In this document: piece by piece, positions 1 to 8,504 of the stretch
Layout: every line of letters begins with the position of its first letter
Numbering within the stretch: position 1 is the stretch's first letter
DNA from: Clostridium sulfidigenes
Lineage (GTDB): Bacteria > Bacillota > Clostridia > Clostridiales > Clostridiaceae
DNA length: 64,000 bases
Direction: 5' to 3'
Assembly (NCBI RefSeq): GCF_000732635.1
Contig: NZ_JPMD01000038.1
Span: forward strand, 62,001-126,000
Notes under the pieces: generated by a model
Seen by the model: only the letters and a program-made list of their open reading frames with translations
Database searches by the model: none
Told to the model about the DNA's origin: nothing
Position numbers and translations under genes: made by a program

Positions 1-29
1 AGTAAGTTTATAATCCTTATAAGTAAAAG

Positions 30-74
30 ATTAGACGATAAAGTAAGAACTAGAATTTATCGTCTAATTTTTTT
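30..74 (+). terminator. Rho-independent terminator of an upstream gene
   Basis: A perfect 12-bp inverted repeat (TTAGACGATAAA at 31-42, TTTATCGTCTAA at 56-67) is followed by a run of seven T. It probably ends a gene lying left of the window. Confidence 0.85.
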
Positions 75-175
75 GTAACGAAATTAGTTTTAATAAAGAC
101 ATATGTGTAATAGCTCCATTATCTATAAAGGGAGAAGTTATAATTCAAGCTGTTGAAGACTCCGTAGCAGAATAA
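75..175 (+). pseudogene. Possible 3' remnant of an unidentified gene
   Basis: One frame is open up to the TAA at 173-175 and ends in the protein-like string IKGEVIIQAVEDSVAE. There is no start codon with a ribosome binding site, and the piece lies between two terminators. It looks like the tail of a lost gene. The family was not recognised, and this could be chance. Confidence 0.2.
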
Positions 176-214
176 GATTATTTGTTCACCAATTTTGTTA
201 TTTAATTGGAATTT

Positions 215-248
215 CATGCACAGAATATACCATTTTGTGCATTTTTCT
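215..248 (+). terminator. Probable terminator
   Basis: ATGCACA (215-221) pairs with TGTGCAT (237-243) and is followed by TTTTT. It lies downstream of the possible gene remnant and upstream of the first small ORF. Confidence 0.5.
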
Positions 249-351
249 ATAAAATAAACTGATTATAGGTTACAATGTGGTTATTAAAATCAATACCCTT
301 TAAGTGGAGATAGATTTAGTAGTTTAGCCATTGAAAGGAGGAAAAAAGATA

Positions 352-531
352 ATGAAAAAAGTAATGTGGTTAGGTCTTTCTATAGAAATAACAGTATTGA
401 TAATAATGTTATTATTTGTTGTATTCAAGAAGCCAATACCAAGAGTACTCGTTGGTATTTTTGTAGCTGGAATGTTAACAAGTATAATATCTTCATTTTT
501 CGTACAACGAGAGAAGATTAAAGAAAATTAA
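352..531 (+). CDS. Small two-helix membrane protein, unknown function
   Basis: This 59-residue protein was not recognised. It consists almost wholly of two hydrophobic helices (about residues 3-24 and 30-48, separated by a KKP turn) and ends in a short charged tail (QREKIKEN), so it is probably an inner-membrane hairpin. The start at ATG 352 is chosen because AAAGGAGG at 334-342 lies just upstream; the TTG at 331 would fall inside that ribosome binding site. It stands alone in a gene-poor stretch, with remnants on both sides. A toxin-like role is possible for so small a hydrophobic protein, but no antitoxin or antisense RNA signal was found. Confidence 0.6.
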   Translation: MKKVMWLGLSIEITVLIIMLLFVVFKKPIPRVLVGIFVAGMLTSIISSFFVQREKIKEN

Positions 532-551
532 ACTATTTAAATATACGAAAT

Positions 552-655
552 TTTATATAGGAAACTAGTCATATTTTAAACTATGAAACTAGTTAAATAT
601 GATCCTAGGTAACTATATAACTTTTTAACTAGTTGTTGGCACCGTGGGGATTTGA
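552..655 (+). promoter_or_regulatory. Leader element, copy 1 (second copy at 28302)
   Basis: The 18-nt string TTTATATAGGAAACTAGT (552-569) recurs exactly at 28302-28319. About 62 nt further on comes a second shared box, GTTGTT...GCACCG.GGGGATTTGAG (632-655), matching GTTGTTCTGCCATGCGGGTTTGAG of copy 2. The AT-rich middle can fold here (CATATTT at 570-576 with AAATATG at 595-601). It does not match a riboswitch class known to me. A good ribosome binding site and ATG follow at about 713-725, but that frame stops after three codons, so the gene this leader once served may be lost. Confidence 0.45.
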
Positions 656-778
656 GGGTTTTTTGAATATTTTTATTTATTAAATGGATAGAAATTAACA
701 TTAATTTAAGTGGAGGATAAAAATGGTTAGTTGAAACTAAATAAAAAGTATTATAACTAAAAGGAGAAAAATCATAAT

Positions 779-1213
779 ATGAATTATTTATCAGGATTTA
801 CTGTAATTTTAACCTGTTTTTTTACCTTCTACTGTTTTAATGGACTTATGTTTTCAATACACTTATGTGATAGTGATAATATTAATAAGGATGCTTTCAA
901 TGAAGTATTATATTTTAAAAATATAATGTCAATTGTATATTTATTTTGCTTTATTTGTTTTTTATCCTTGACTATTTTTGGGTATCTTAAAAATTGTATT
1001 TTTACTCCATGGAGAGCTAAGGTATTAGGTGTTCAAACATACATAACATTACTGATAATACTTAGTCTGCCAGAGTTTTTTAAATGTAAGAAGGAAAAAT
1101 ATAAGATAAAGAAAACAAAAATTAGTATTAGGAAAAAACTAACTTTAGTACTTTCAATACTTATCTTTTCTTTGATTTCCACCCTTATAAGTGCGTATAT
1201 GATTTTACCTTAA
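779..1213 (+). CDS. Four-helix membrane protein, unknown function
   Basis: This 144-residue protein was not recognised. Four hydrophobic segments are visible (about residues 5-28, 49-70, 83-100 and 122-142). A lysine-rich cytoplasmic stretch (KCKKEKYKIKKTK, about 101-113) lies before the last helix. The start is ATG 779, with AAAGGAG about 12 nt upstream. It is a single gene between non-coding stretches. Its relation to leader copy 1, some 120 nt upstream, is unclear, because a dead mini-ORF with a better ribosome binding site lies in between. Confidence 0.55.
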   Translation: MNYLSGFTVILTCFFTFYCFNGLMFSIHLCDSDNINKDAFNEVLYFKNIMSIVYLFCFICFLSLTIFGYLKNCIFTPWRAKVLGVQTYITLLIILSLPEFFKCKKEKYKIKKTKISIRKKLTLVLSILIFSLISTLISAYMILP

Positions 1214-1331
1214 TTATTCAAGGGTATATTAACAATTAAGTTTAGTATAGATGCATTTGCTATAAATCCAAAACTGTAATAAAAAAATAAACGGTAGGTG
1301 CTTTTCCAGAAGTTTTGGGAAATGTATATTC

Positions 1332-1415
1332 ACATTTTTAATTAATGGATGTAGAGTAAAAATTCCAGGATTAATAAGACATTCAGCAATCCATTATTTC
1401 CAAACACAACTCTAA
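1332..1415 (+). pseudogene. Possible tyrosine-recombinase remnant
   Basis: One frame reads IPGLIRHSAIHYFQTQL before a stop. RHSA.H resembles the box-II motif (LRHSxATH) of phage-type integrases. There is no start codon or ribosome binding site and only about 25 codons, so this is a weak hint of an old mobile element. Confidence 0.15.
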
Positions 1416-1455
1416 ATTTTAACAATTTTATACTATAGAATCTAGGAGAGATAGC

Positions 1456-1830
1456 ATGAAAGTAATCAGATTTATATTTGAAGCATTACTTCCAGGAATA
1501 ATATCTGTAGGTATTGCAATACAATTTCAATGGTCGTGGCCAATTATGTTAATATTATATATAGCACTTAGTGGTATTGCGCATTTTATTATTTTGAGAT
1601 TTAAAAGTAAAGAAGCGGTAAAAGAGGCTAGCGTTAAAAAATATATGATTTATTCAATAATACTTATATTATTGGGCATAATTGGTATTGTTGTAGGGTT
1701 TATTGGAGGAGATAAACAGATTACATTGATTGTTGGTATTGCATTATTTTCAGTAGGTGCTTCATTGATATTTGCAAAATACATTAATTATTTTGTAAAT
1801 ATTATTCTAATGAAAATGAATAGAAATTAA
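1456..1830 (+). CDS. Small four-helix membrane protein, unknown function
   Basis: This 124-residue protein was not recognised. It has hydrophobic helices at about residues 9-24, 27-46, 63-82 and 87-107, with a short charged loop (RFKSKEAVKEASVKK) between helices 2 and 3. It starts at ATG 1456 behind TAGGAGAG. It lies alone, followed closely by a decayed small membrane gene on the same strand. The general look is that of the small DUF-type membrane proteins that cluster in clostridial accessory regions. No catalytic or binding motif is visible. Confidence 0.6.
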   Translation: MKVIRFIFEALLPGIISVGIAIQFQWSWPIMLILYIALSGIAHFIILRFKSKEAVKEASVKKYMIYSIILILLGIIGIVVGFIGGDKQITLIVGIALFSVGASLIFAKYINYFVNIILMKMNRN

Positions 1831-1854
1831 TATTATTTTAGACTGAGGAATAAA

Positions 1855-2111
1855 ATAGTTATAGGAATTAAAATATTTCTTATAATTTTTGATGTAATAT
1901 TTTTTATATGTCTACAAAAATTGTTAAATTATTGTACAGAAAAGGATATAAAAATATAAGTAAGAAAAAACATGAGGAGATATTCAAAAAAATATTTAAT
2001 TATGGTGGATTATATTGCATAATAGTAAGTATCTTGGATATTTTTATTGGTAATAATACAATTGTTTTGATATTACTATATTTTGTTTTTCCAGCAATAG
2101 GGTTAGCATAA
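1855..2111 (+). pseudogene. Frameshifted small membrane protein (DUF3784-like)
   Basis: The frame ending at 2111 encodes a hydrophilic piece (YRKGYKNISKKKHEEIFKKI) and one or two helices, but its ATG at 1908 has no ribosome binding site. Upstream, GAGG (1845-1848) precedes an ATA codon at 1855 that opens a different frame reading VIGIKIFLIIFDVIFFI, a plausible N-terminal helix. Joined, they would give a helix, a GYxxxSKKKxE loop and further helices, the arrangement of DUF3784-type proteins. I infer a lost start (ATG to ATA) and a frameshift between about 1905 and 1950. A genuine 67-residue protein starting at 1908 cannot be excluded. Confidence 0.4.
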
Positions 2112-2145
2112 GCTGAAATTAAAAAGAAGAGTATTTTGATTAATG

Positions 2146-2197
2146 AAAAAGAACCTATTACAGAGTGATTATACACATTCTATAATAGGCTCTTTTT
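2146..2197. terminator. Bidirectional terminator
   Basis: AAGAACCTATTA (about 2149-2160) pairs with TAATAGGCTCTTT (about 2182-2194). A run of A lies on one side and a run of T on the other, between two convergent genes. It can serve the minus-strand ferritin-like gene as well as the plus strand. Confidence 0.75.
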
Positions 2198-2213
2198 AAT
2201 TCAGAGCAGGAGC

Positions 2214-2720
2214 CTACCTTCTTCTACAGACTTCATTATAAAGTGAAACTAAAGTTTTAATGTGAACTTCCTCGTCCTTTACTATTCTTTCAAGTATTTC
2301 CCTAACTTTTTCATCTTTAATTAATTTTATAGTTTCTTTATATTGTCTAATGGTAGCTTTTTCACCGTCTATATCTTCACGAAGCATGGAGGCTAGATTT
2401 GAGCCATATTCAATAAATTTAGGTGACCAATGTCCTTTATTAATTTCAAATCTAGGATTTCCACCAAGAGCTATGATAAGCTTCCCCAAGATTTCTAGGT
2501 GCTCCAGTTCTACCCTAGCTATGTCCTTTAAGCAATGGGATACATCTTCAAATTTCTCAGACATAGCTAGGCTGTGATATATATATTGATTTACAGAAGT
2601 AAGTTCTGAAATAGCACCAGCGTAGTTAATTTGTATTAAGTGTAAATAAGATTTATTTTTATCCTTGCAACCTATTTCTGGATAAGGTAAATCTGCTTTA
2701 TATATATTATTAGCTTCCAT
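2214..2720 (-). CDS. Ferritin-like (rubrerythrin/Mn-catalase-type) protein
   Basis: This 168-residue four-helix protein carries the ferritin-like di-metal pattern: Glu39 in helix 1, an ExxH motif at 71-74 (ELEH), a Glu-rich third helix (DIDGEKAT), and a second ExxH (EEVH) near residue 150. These are the usual six ligands of a carboxylate-bridged di-iron or di-manganese site. It lacks the rubredoxin tail of rubrerythrin, so electron delivery would need a partner. Related proteins in clostridia serve in peroxide defence, and some (the CotJC group) sit in the spore coat; which applies here cannot be decided. AAGGAG lies about 8 nt before the ATG. Transcribed alone. Confidence 0.8.
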   Translation of the reverse strand: MEANNIYKADLPYPEIGCKDKNKSYLHLIQINYAGAISELTSVNQYIYHSLAMSEKFEDVSHCLKDIARVELEHLEILGKLIIALGGNPRFEINKGHWSPKFIEYGSNLASMLREDIDGEKATIRQYKETIKLIKDEKVREILERIVKDEEVHIKTLVSLYNEVCRRR

Positions 2721-3311
2721 AGCGTATCTCCTTAAAAATTTTTACCATATATAATATGGGGATGAATATATTTTAGTGAGAGTTATTAATTACGTAACTA
2801 AACCCGGTGGGACTAAATTATTGATCCTGCTAGGTTTTAAAATACTTTTTAAACTTTTAATTATTCTTAAAAGTCAAATATATATAAATGTAGTTTTTAT
2901 CTAAAAGGCTTAATCCTAGTTGTATAAAAGATTTAAATGGAGTTGAATATCGTAAATGTGGAAGACAAGAAGCTAAGAATAAGGGAAGGAGTATAAGGAA
3001 AATGGCAAAGGGAAGTTAATGGGAGTATGCCTTGACTATTCTTATATGGAAGTAATATACTTAACTTATAAAATTATACTTTTTAATAAAAAACATATTT
3101 AAATTTATAAGAGTTGGTAAATTAAAATCCATAACAGACAGATGTGGGGTTTAGCAATTTAGATCTAGTAATCGAATCTCATATAAATTTAAGTCATGCC
3201 ATGGTAAAAATTCAACTTAAGCTGTAACTTAAATTTATGTACTATTTTTAACTGACAACATTGAAATTAAGCCAACTTAAATTATAAAATACATAAAAGG
3301 GGAGACTTCAG
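2721..3311. other. Long non-coding region
   Basis: No gene could be supported in these 590 bases. The minus strand next to 2720 is the leader of the ferritin-like gene and holds two tiny hairpins (CCTAGCAGG and CCCACCGGG, around 2806-2835). An inverted repeat, ATAAATTTAAGT / ACTTAAATTTAT, lies at 3183-3194 and 3227-3238, upstream of the protease gene. A stretch near 2935-3015 reads as a short protein-like string (GVEYRKCGRQEAKNKGRSIR) without a start and may be gene debris. Confidence 0.4.
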
Positions 3312-3971
3312 ATGAAAATTAACAAAAAAATTATATATCCAATAGCTCTTATAGGTATATATATGGTGTATTTCTTTTTCTTAGTAAAATACTTATATAA
3401 TAATAATTTACTTATAGGTGTTAATAGTATTACTAAAGTAAATATTGGAATACAATTATTAGGTGATTTTCTAGCTAACTTACTTATTGTAATAGTTATT
3501 ATATCAATTATGCTTAGAAAAAAACAATCATTAAATATAACTGGAACAACGAGAAATGGCAAGATAGTTGCTTGTATTTTATTTGCAATTTATATAGGAA
3601 TATTTTTTATCAAAGGTGATTTCTCACTAGCAGGTATATATAAACCATTCTTTTTTCTAATTGTTGTAGGATTTTCAGAAGAATTTATTTTTAGGGGATA
3701 CTTATTTACCGAGTTGGATAAAGAGCTACCTACATATTTAGCCATAATAATCAGTGGGATGATGTGGGGTGCTATGCATGCTACAATTCCAATTATTACA
3801 AATAACTATTCAGGTATTCAATCTTTCAGTGCTATTATCTCAACATTTGGAGGATATACTGCGGCTGGAGCAATATTTGCTTTATTATATAAAAAGAGTA
3901 ATTCTTTGATAGTTCCTATTTTAGTACATGCACTATTAGATTTTTATCCTGTATTGATGAATAAGATATAA
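3312..3971 (+). CDS. CPBP-family intramembrane glutamic protease (CAAX/Abi)
   Basis: This 219-residue, multi-helix membrane protein has the three CPBP signature motifs in order: EExxxRG (SEEFIFRG, about residue 120), WGAMHA (about 155), and HALLDF near the C-terminus (about 207). The Glu pair and the two His form the intramembrane active site of this family (type II CAAX prenyl endopeptidase-like). In Gram-positives such proteins process peptides, act in bacteriocin immunity, or modulate sensor kinases. No bacteriocin gene is adjacent, so the substrate is unknown. The start, ATG 3312, follows AGGGGAG. Likely a single-gene unit. Confidence 0.88.
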   Translation: MKINKKIIYPIALIGIYMVYFFFLVKYLYNNNLLIGVNSITKVNIGIQLLGDFLANLLIVIVIISIMLRKKQSLNITGTTRNGKIVACILFAIYIGIFFIKGDFSLAGIYKPFFFLIVVGFSEEFIFRGYLFTELDKELPTYLAIIISGMMWGAMHATIPIITNNYSGIQSFSAIISTFGGYTAAGAIFALLYKKSNSLIVPILVHALLDFYPVLMNKI

Positions 3972-3985
3972 CTATTATCGTGAAA

Positions 3986-4045
3986 AGTTCGTAGTGTAAA
4001 CATATTCACTCTATAAGTTTAACTAATAAATAGTACGAACATACA
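3986..4045. repeat. Inverted repeat, possible weak terminator
   Basis: GTTCGTA (about 3988) pairs with TACGAAC (about 4034-4040), enclosing a second imperfect pairing (GTAAAC with GTTTAAC). It lies between the CPBP gene and the lipoprotein gene. There is no clear T-tract. Confidence 0.3.
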
Positions 4046-4121
4046 TAAATTATTTTTAAAATATAATATTGCCAAATGAACTATTGATATAGCTTATTAT
4101 ATAGAAAGGAAGAAAATTATT

Positions 4122-5426
4122 ATGAAAAAAGTGAGTCTAAGATTACTATCAATTTTCTTTATACTAGGTATATTATTAACTGGATGTAAGAAAGAGGAGC
4201 GTTCAATTGAATTCTCTGATAAAAGTTTAGAACAATCACCTGAGAAGAGAAAAATCATGCAAGAGTATTTGAAGGAGAATTATAGTTCTATAGATTTAGA
4301 GGATGAAAGTGAATTTAAATATTTAGCCATTATGGATTCAGATATAGAGGGAAAGGAAATCTTTTTTACTGCAGAGCTTCATGGAACTAAGGCTAATGAA
4401 CAGTTAAACACGAAATTATTAAAATATTTCAAAGAAAAATCAGATTTTAAATATTATTTATGTGAACTTTCCTATAGTGATACTTATTTCATAAATAAGT
4501 ATTTAGATACTGGGGATATAAAAATATTAGAAGAGATATATAAGCCACTAAAAGGAACCTTTGCATGGAATAAGGATGGTTATAACCATTGGAAGAAGTT
4601 ATATGAGTATAATAGTACTCTTCCTAAAGAGAGTAGAATAGAGGTTATAGGTGTGGATATAGAACATCAACCAATCAATGCCTATAGGTTTTTAGTAGAT
4701 GTTTTACCTGATAAAGAAGCACCTAAAGAAATAAAAGCAGTAATAGATAAGATTAAAAGTACATTTAATGATTTAGATAAATTTGATGAAACTTTTGCTC
4801 AATGTTCAAAGGAATTGCAAAAGGATATAGAAAATAAGGAAGATATATACAAAGAGTATTTTGGAGAAAAATTCACTAGTTTTAACCTTGTAAATTTGAA
4901 CGTATTAAATCAAATAGAAGCTTATAAGCATAAGGATGATCATGTTGATTGGGATAATACTAGAGATAAAATGATATATGAAAATTTTCAAACTCTTCAG
5001 AAGGAATTACCTAGGGGTAAGTATTATGGACAATGGGGACTTAACCATACATTTCAAAGTAAAGAAAAAGATAAGATGTGGTTTGCTGCATATTTAAATT
5101 CAGATGACTCAATATTTAAAGATAAGCTTTTGACAGTGATATATAATTATGACAATTGTGAGAGAATGGGTAAATCAGGAGATAGTGGCTATACCACCAA
5201 TGAGCTCCATGTTGTTTATCCACAAATCAAGGAAACTAATGATTTATTAGAAGGCAATTTAAATATTTATAAATTAACGGGTAAGGATTCACCTTTTTCT
5301 GAAACACCAATGTATTATACTTATAATGGAGAAGAACTAGAAGCAAACATGCTAGATTTTTTTCAATATATAGTTTGTGTAAGAGACTCTAAAGCAACAG
5401 AGCCACTTAATGATGAGTATAATTAA
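4122..5426 (+). CDS. Lipoprotein with erythromycin-esterase/ChaN-like domain
   Basis: This 434-residue protein has a lipoprotein signal peptide ending in the lipobox LLTGC (Cys21), so it should be anchored on the outer face of the membrane. The body resembles the EreA/ChaN/TIKI superfamily: FFTAELHGTKANE (about residues 84-96) corresponds to the conserved GE.HG.xE strand, CELSYSDTYFINKYL to the following conserved Glu/Tyr segment, and GVDIEHQP and GQWGLNHTFQS (about 305-315) to later His-bearing motifs. Real erythromycin esterases are cytoplasmic and about 400 residues long; an exported lipidated homologue is more likely a surface hydrolase of unknown substrate. AAAGGAAG precedes the ATG. Monocistronic. 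Confidence 0.7.
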   Translation: MKKVSLRLLSIFFILGILLTGCKKEERSIEFSDKSLEQSPEKRKIMQEYLKENYSSIDLEDESEFKYLAIMDSDIEGKEIFFTAELHGTKANEQLNTKLLKYFKEKSDFKYYLCELSYSDTYFINKYLDTGDIKILEEIYKPLKGTFAWNKDGYNHWKKLYEYNSTLPKESRIEVIGVDIEHQPINAYRFLVDVLPDKEAPKEIKAVIDKIKSTFNDLDKFDETFAQCSKELQKDIENKEDIYKEYFGEKFTSFNLVNLNVLNQIEAYKHKDDHVDWDNTRDKMIYENFQTLQKELPRGKYYGQWGLNHTFQSKEKDKMWFAAYLNSDDSIFKDKLLTVIYNYDNCERMGKSGDSGYTTNELHVVYPQIKETNDLLEGNLNIYKLTGKDSPFSETPMYYTYNGEELEANMLDFFQYIVCVRDSKATEPLNDEYN

Positions 5427-5482
5427 TTGATAATGACTTTAATTATAATTTCTAAGGCTATTAAAATAAAATTTTAGCTGAA

Positions 5483-5511
5483 TTGACAAAAAAATTTAAA
5501 CATGTAATAAT
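5483..5511 (+). promoter_or_regulatory. Sigma-A promoter of glpP
   Basis: TTGACA (5483-5488) and TAATAA(T) (5505-5511), 16 bp apart, about 40 nt before the glpP start. Confidence 0.6.
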
Positions 5512-5551
5512 TAAAAAAACATGTTAAAACAGTTCCGAAAGGGAGTTAAGT

Positions 5552-6109
5552 ATGGATTTAATAAAGTTATTAGAGGAAAATCCTATAATAGCAGCAGTTA
5601 AGAATGAGAGTGAACTAGATATAGTACTAGATTCAGATGTTCAGGTAATATTTGTCCTATTTGGTGATATACTTAATATTAAAGAAATAAGTGAAAAGAT
5701 AAATTCTAAAAATAAGATAGGTATAGTTCATATTGATTTAGTAGATGGTATTACTAATAGAGAAGTTGGAATAAAGTACTTAAAAAAAGAAACTCAATTT
5801 AAAGGTGTAATAAGTACAAAACCTCAGGTAATTAAATATGCCAAGGCTTATGACTTATTAGCAATACAGAGAGTATTTATCTTTGATACTCTTTCACTAA
5901 ATAATGCAATAAAGCATCTAGGAGATGCCTGTGATGCTATAGAGATATTACCAGGGGTTATACCAAAGGTTATAGAAAAACTTGCAGAAAAGTCTAATAA
6001 ACCTATAGTCGCTGGAGGACTTATTGAAAGTAAGGAAGAAATAATTACAGCTTTAAAATCAGGAGCAACCTGTGTATCCACTACAAAAGAAGAAATTTGG
6101 GCTATGTAG
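5552..6109 (+). CDS. glpP: Glycerol-3-phosphate-responsive antiterminator GlpP
   Basis: This 185-residue TIM-barrel-like protein matches GlpP over its whole length: NPIIAAVKNESELD at the start, a central HIDLVDGI segment, the ISTKPQVIKYAKAY stretch, and the phosphate-binding-like end KPIVAGGLIESKEEI...SGATCVSTTKEEIW. In Bacillus, GlpP with glycerol-3-phosphate binds the leader mRNA of glp genes and prevents termination. Here it heads the glp cluster; a classic terminator-bearing leader stands right before glpA (8433-8483), the most likely target. RBS AAGGGAG. An own promoter is visible (5483-5511), and a terminator follows the gene. Confidence 0.92.
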   Translation: MDLIKLLEENPIIAAVKNESELDIVLDSDVQVIFVLFGDILNIKEISEKINSKNKIGIVHIDLVDGITNREVGIKYLKKETQFKGVISTKPQVIKYAKAYDLLAIQRVFIFDTLSLNNAIKHLGDACDAIEILPGVIPKVIEKLAEKSNKPIVAGGLIESKEEIITALKSGATCVSTTKEEIWAM

Positions 6110-6126
6110 GCTAAGAGTGATGAGAG

Positions 6127-6167
6127 AGGCTACATAAGACTAGAATGCTAGTTTTATGTGCCTTTTT
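6127..6167 (+). terminator. Terminator between glpP and glpK
   Basis: GGC.ACATAA.ACTAG (6128-6142) pairs with CTAGTTTTATGTGCC (6148-6162), followed by TTTTT. It could itself be subject to GlpP antitermination, which would couple glpP to glpK; that is inference. Confidence 0.75.
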
Positions 6168-6184
6168 ATTATTGATAAGGATGA

Positions 6185-6320
6185 TTTTATCCGATGACTA
6201 CCAGCTCTAATACTCTCACCTTCTTCAAAGTGTGAGTAAAGAGCTGTTACGTCCCTGGATAACGATTTCTAAGCTTCAGAGGGAGTAAAGACTCCCTCTC
6301 AAGCAAAGAATTCTGTTTAT
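6185..6320 (+). repeat. Dispersed hairpin-rich intergenic repeat, copy 1
   Basis: TTATCC (6187-6192) pairs with GGATAA (6257-6262), enclosing CAGCTCT/AGAGCTG (6202-6208, 6240-6246) and an inner imperfect stem. A second module follows: GATTTCTAAGC ... AGAATTC, enclosing GAGGGAGT/ACTCCCTC. Shared with copy 2 (12051-12184): TTTTATCCGATGACTAC, the GGATAA partner, the TTCTAAG module and the end ATTCTGTTTATA. It lies in the leader of glpK. Confidence 0.65.
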
Positions 6321-6334
6321 ACATAGATATTTAA

Positions 6335-7855
<1,521 letters not shown>

Positions 7856-7881
7856 TTAAATTTATTTTATGGAGGTAGGCT

Positions 7882-8325
7882 ATGGAAATTAAGATAAAGA
7901 AATTTAATGAATTAACCACAGAAGAGTTGTATAAGATTTTAAGAGTAAGGAATGAAGTATTCGTAGTAGAACAAACTTGTATTTATCAAGATTGTGATAA
8001 TAAAGACTATAATTCATATCACTTGTATGTAGAAGAAGGAAATGAAGTAGTAGGATATTTGCGAATAGTTAATAAGGGAATCTCTTATGATGAGATATCT
8101 ATTGGAAGGGTATTAGTTAAGGAGACTCATAGAAACAAAGGTCTAAGTAGAAAAATCATGTTAGAAGCTATTAAGTTTATAGAAGAGAAACTTAATTCTA
8201 CTGAAATTAGATTATCTGGCCAAGTTTATATAAAAGGATTTTATGAAAGTCTTGGGTTTAAACAAGTATCAGAAGAATACTTAGAAGATGATATCCCTCA
8301 CGTAGAAATGTTATATAAAAAATAG
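7882..8325 (+). CDS. ElaA-type GNAT acetyltransferase
   Basis: This 147-residue single-domain GNAT protein resembles the ElaA group (COG2153): LRVRNEVFVVEQTCIYQDCDNKD (about 20-42) is that group's typical first motif. GRVLVKETHRNKGLSRKIML (about 74-93) is the acetyl-CoA-binding motif A, with R/Q-x-x-G-x-S/A spacing. FYESLGFKQVSEEY is the motif B region. The acceptor substrate is not known for this group. RBS GGAGG 7 nt before the ATG. It sits 26 nt behind glpK and ahead of the promoter of glpA, so it probably rides on the glpK message. Confidence 0.85.
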   Translation: MEIKIKKFNELTTEELYKILRVRNEVFVVEQTCIYQDCDNKDYNSYHLYVEEGNEVVGYLRIVNKGISYDEISIGRVLVKETHRNKGLSRKIMLEAIKFIEEKLNSTEIRLSGQVYIKGFYESLGFKQVSEEYLEDDIPHVEMLYKK

Positions 8326-8362
8326 ATTATCCCTTTAAGTTTAATAACTAAGAGCAGTTTCA

Positions 8363-8391
8363 TGGACACTTTTTTTAAAAAGTGATATACT
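8363..8391 (+). promoter_or_regulatory. Sigma-A promoter of glpA
   Basis: TGGACA (8363-8368) and TATACT (8386-8391) with a 17-bp spacer. It is placed to give an untranslated leader of about 105 nt that contains the terminator at 8433-8483. Confidence 0.7.
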
Positions 8392-8432
8392 ATTAATATA
8401 AATGAAATATTAGTGCTGATAAGAGATTTAGA

Positions 8433-8483
8433 GACAAGCACAAAATAAGGAGTTATATCCTTGTTTTGGCTTGTCTTTTTTTG
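8433..8483 (+). promoter_or_regulatory. Leader terminator of glpA, probable GlpP target
   Basis: GACAAGC.CAAAA.AAGGA (8433-8452) pairs with TCCTTGTTTTGGCTTGTC (8458-8475), followed by TTTTTTT. It lies between a good promoter and the glpA ribosome binding site, and no gene ends just before it. This is the layout of GlpP-controlled glp leaders in Bacillus. Confidence 0.75.
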
Positions 8484-8504
8484 CGATTAAAGGAGGAAAT
8501 TTTA

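Noticed and set aside
632-655. T-box-like string (TGGCACCG) in leader copy 1
   Set aside because: It resembles the T-box core TGGNACCGCG only in part, and copy 2 does not keep it; no specifier stem or terminator pair was found, so a tRNA-sensing T-box is not supported.
2790-2840. Possible small-molecule riboswitch in front of the ferritin-like gene
   Set aside because: Only two 3-bp stems (CCTAGCAGG, CCCACCGGG) are visible; the pattern fits no riboswitch class known to me and is too short to argue for one.
2935-3015. Short protein-like frame (GVEYRKCGRQEAKNKGRSIRKMAKGS)
   Set aside because: No start codon with ribosome binding site, no recognisable family, and only about 25 codons; not listed as a gene.
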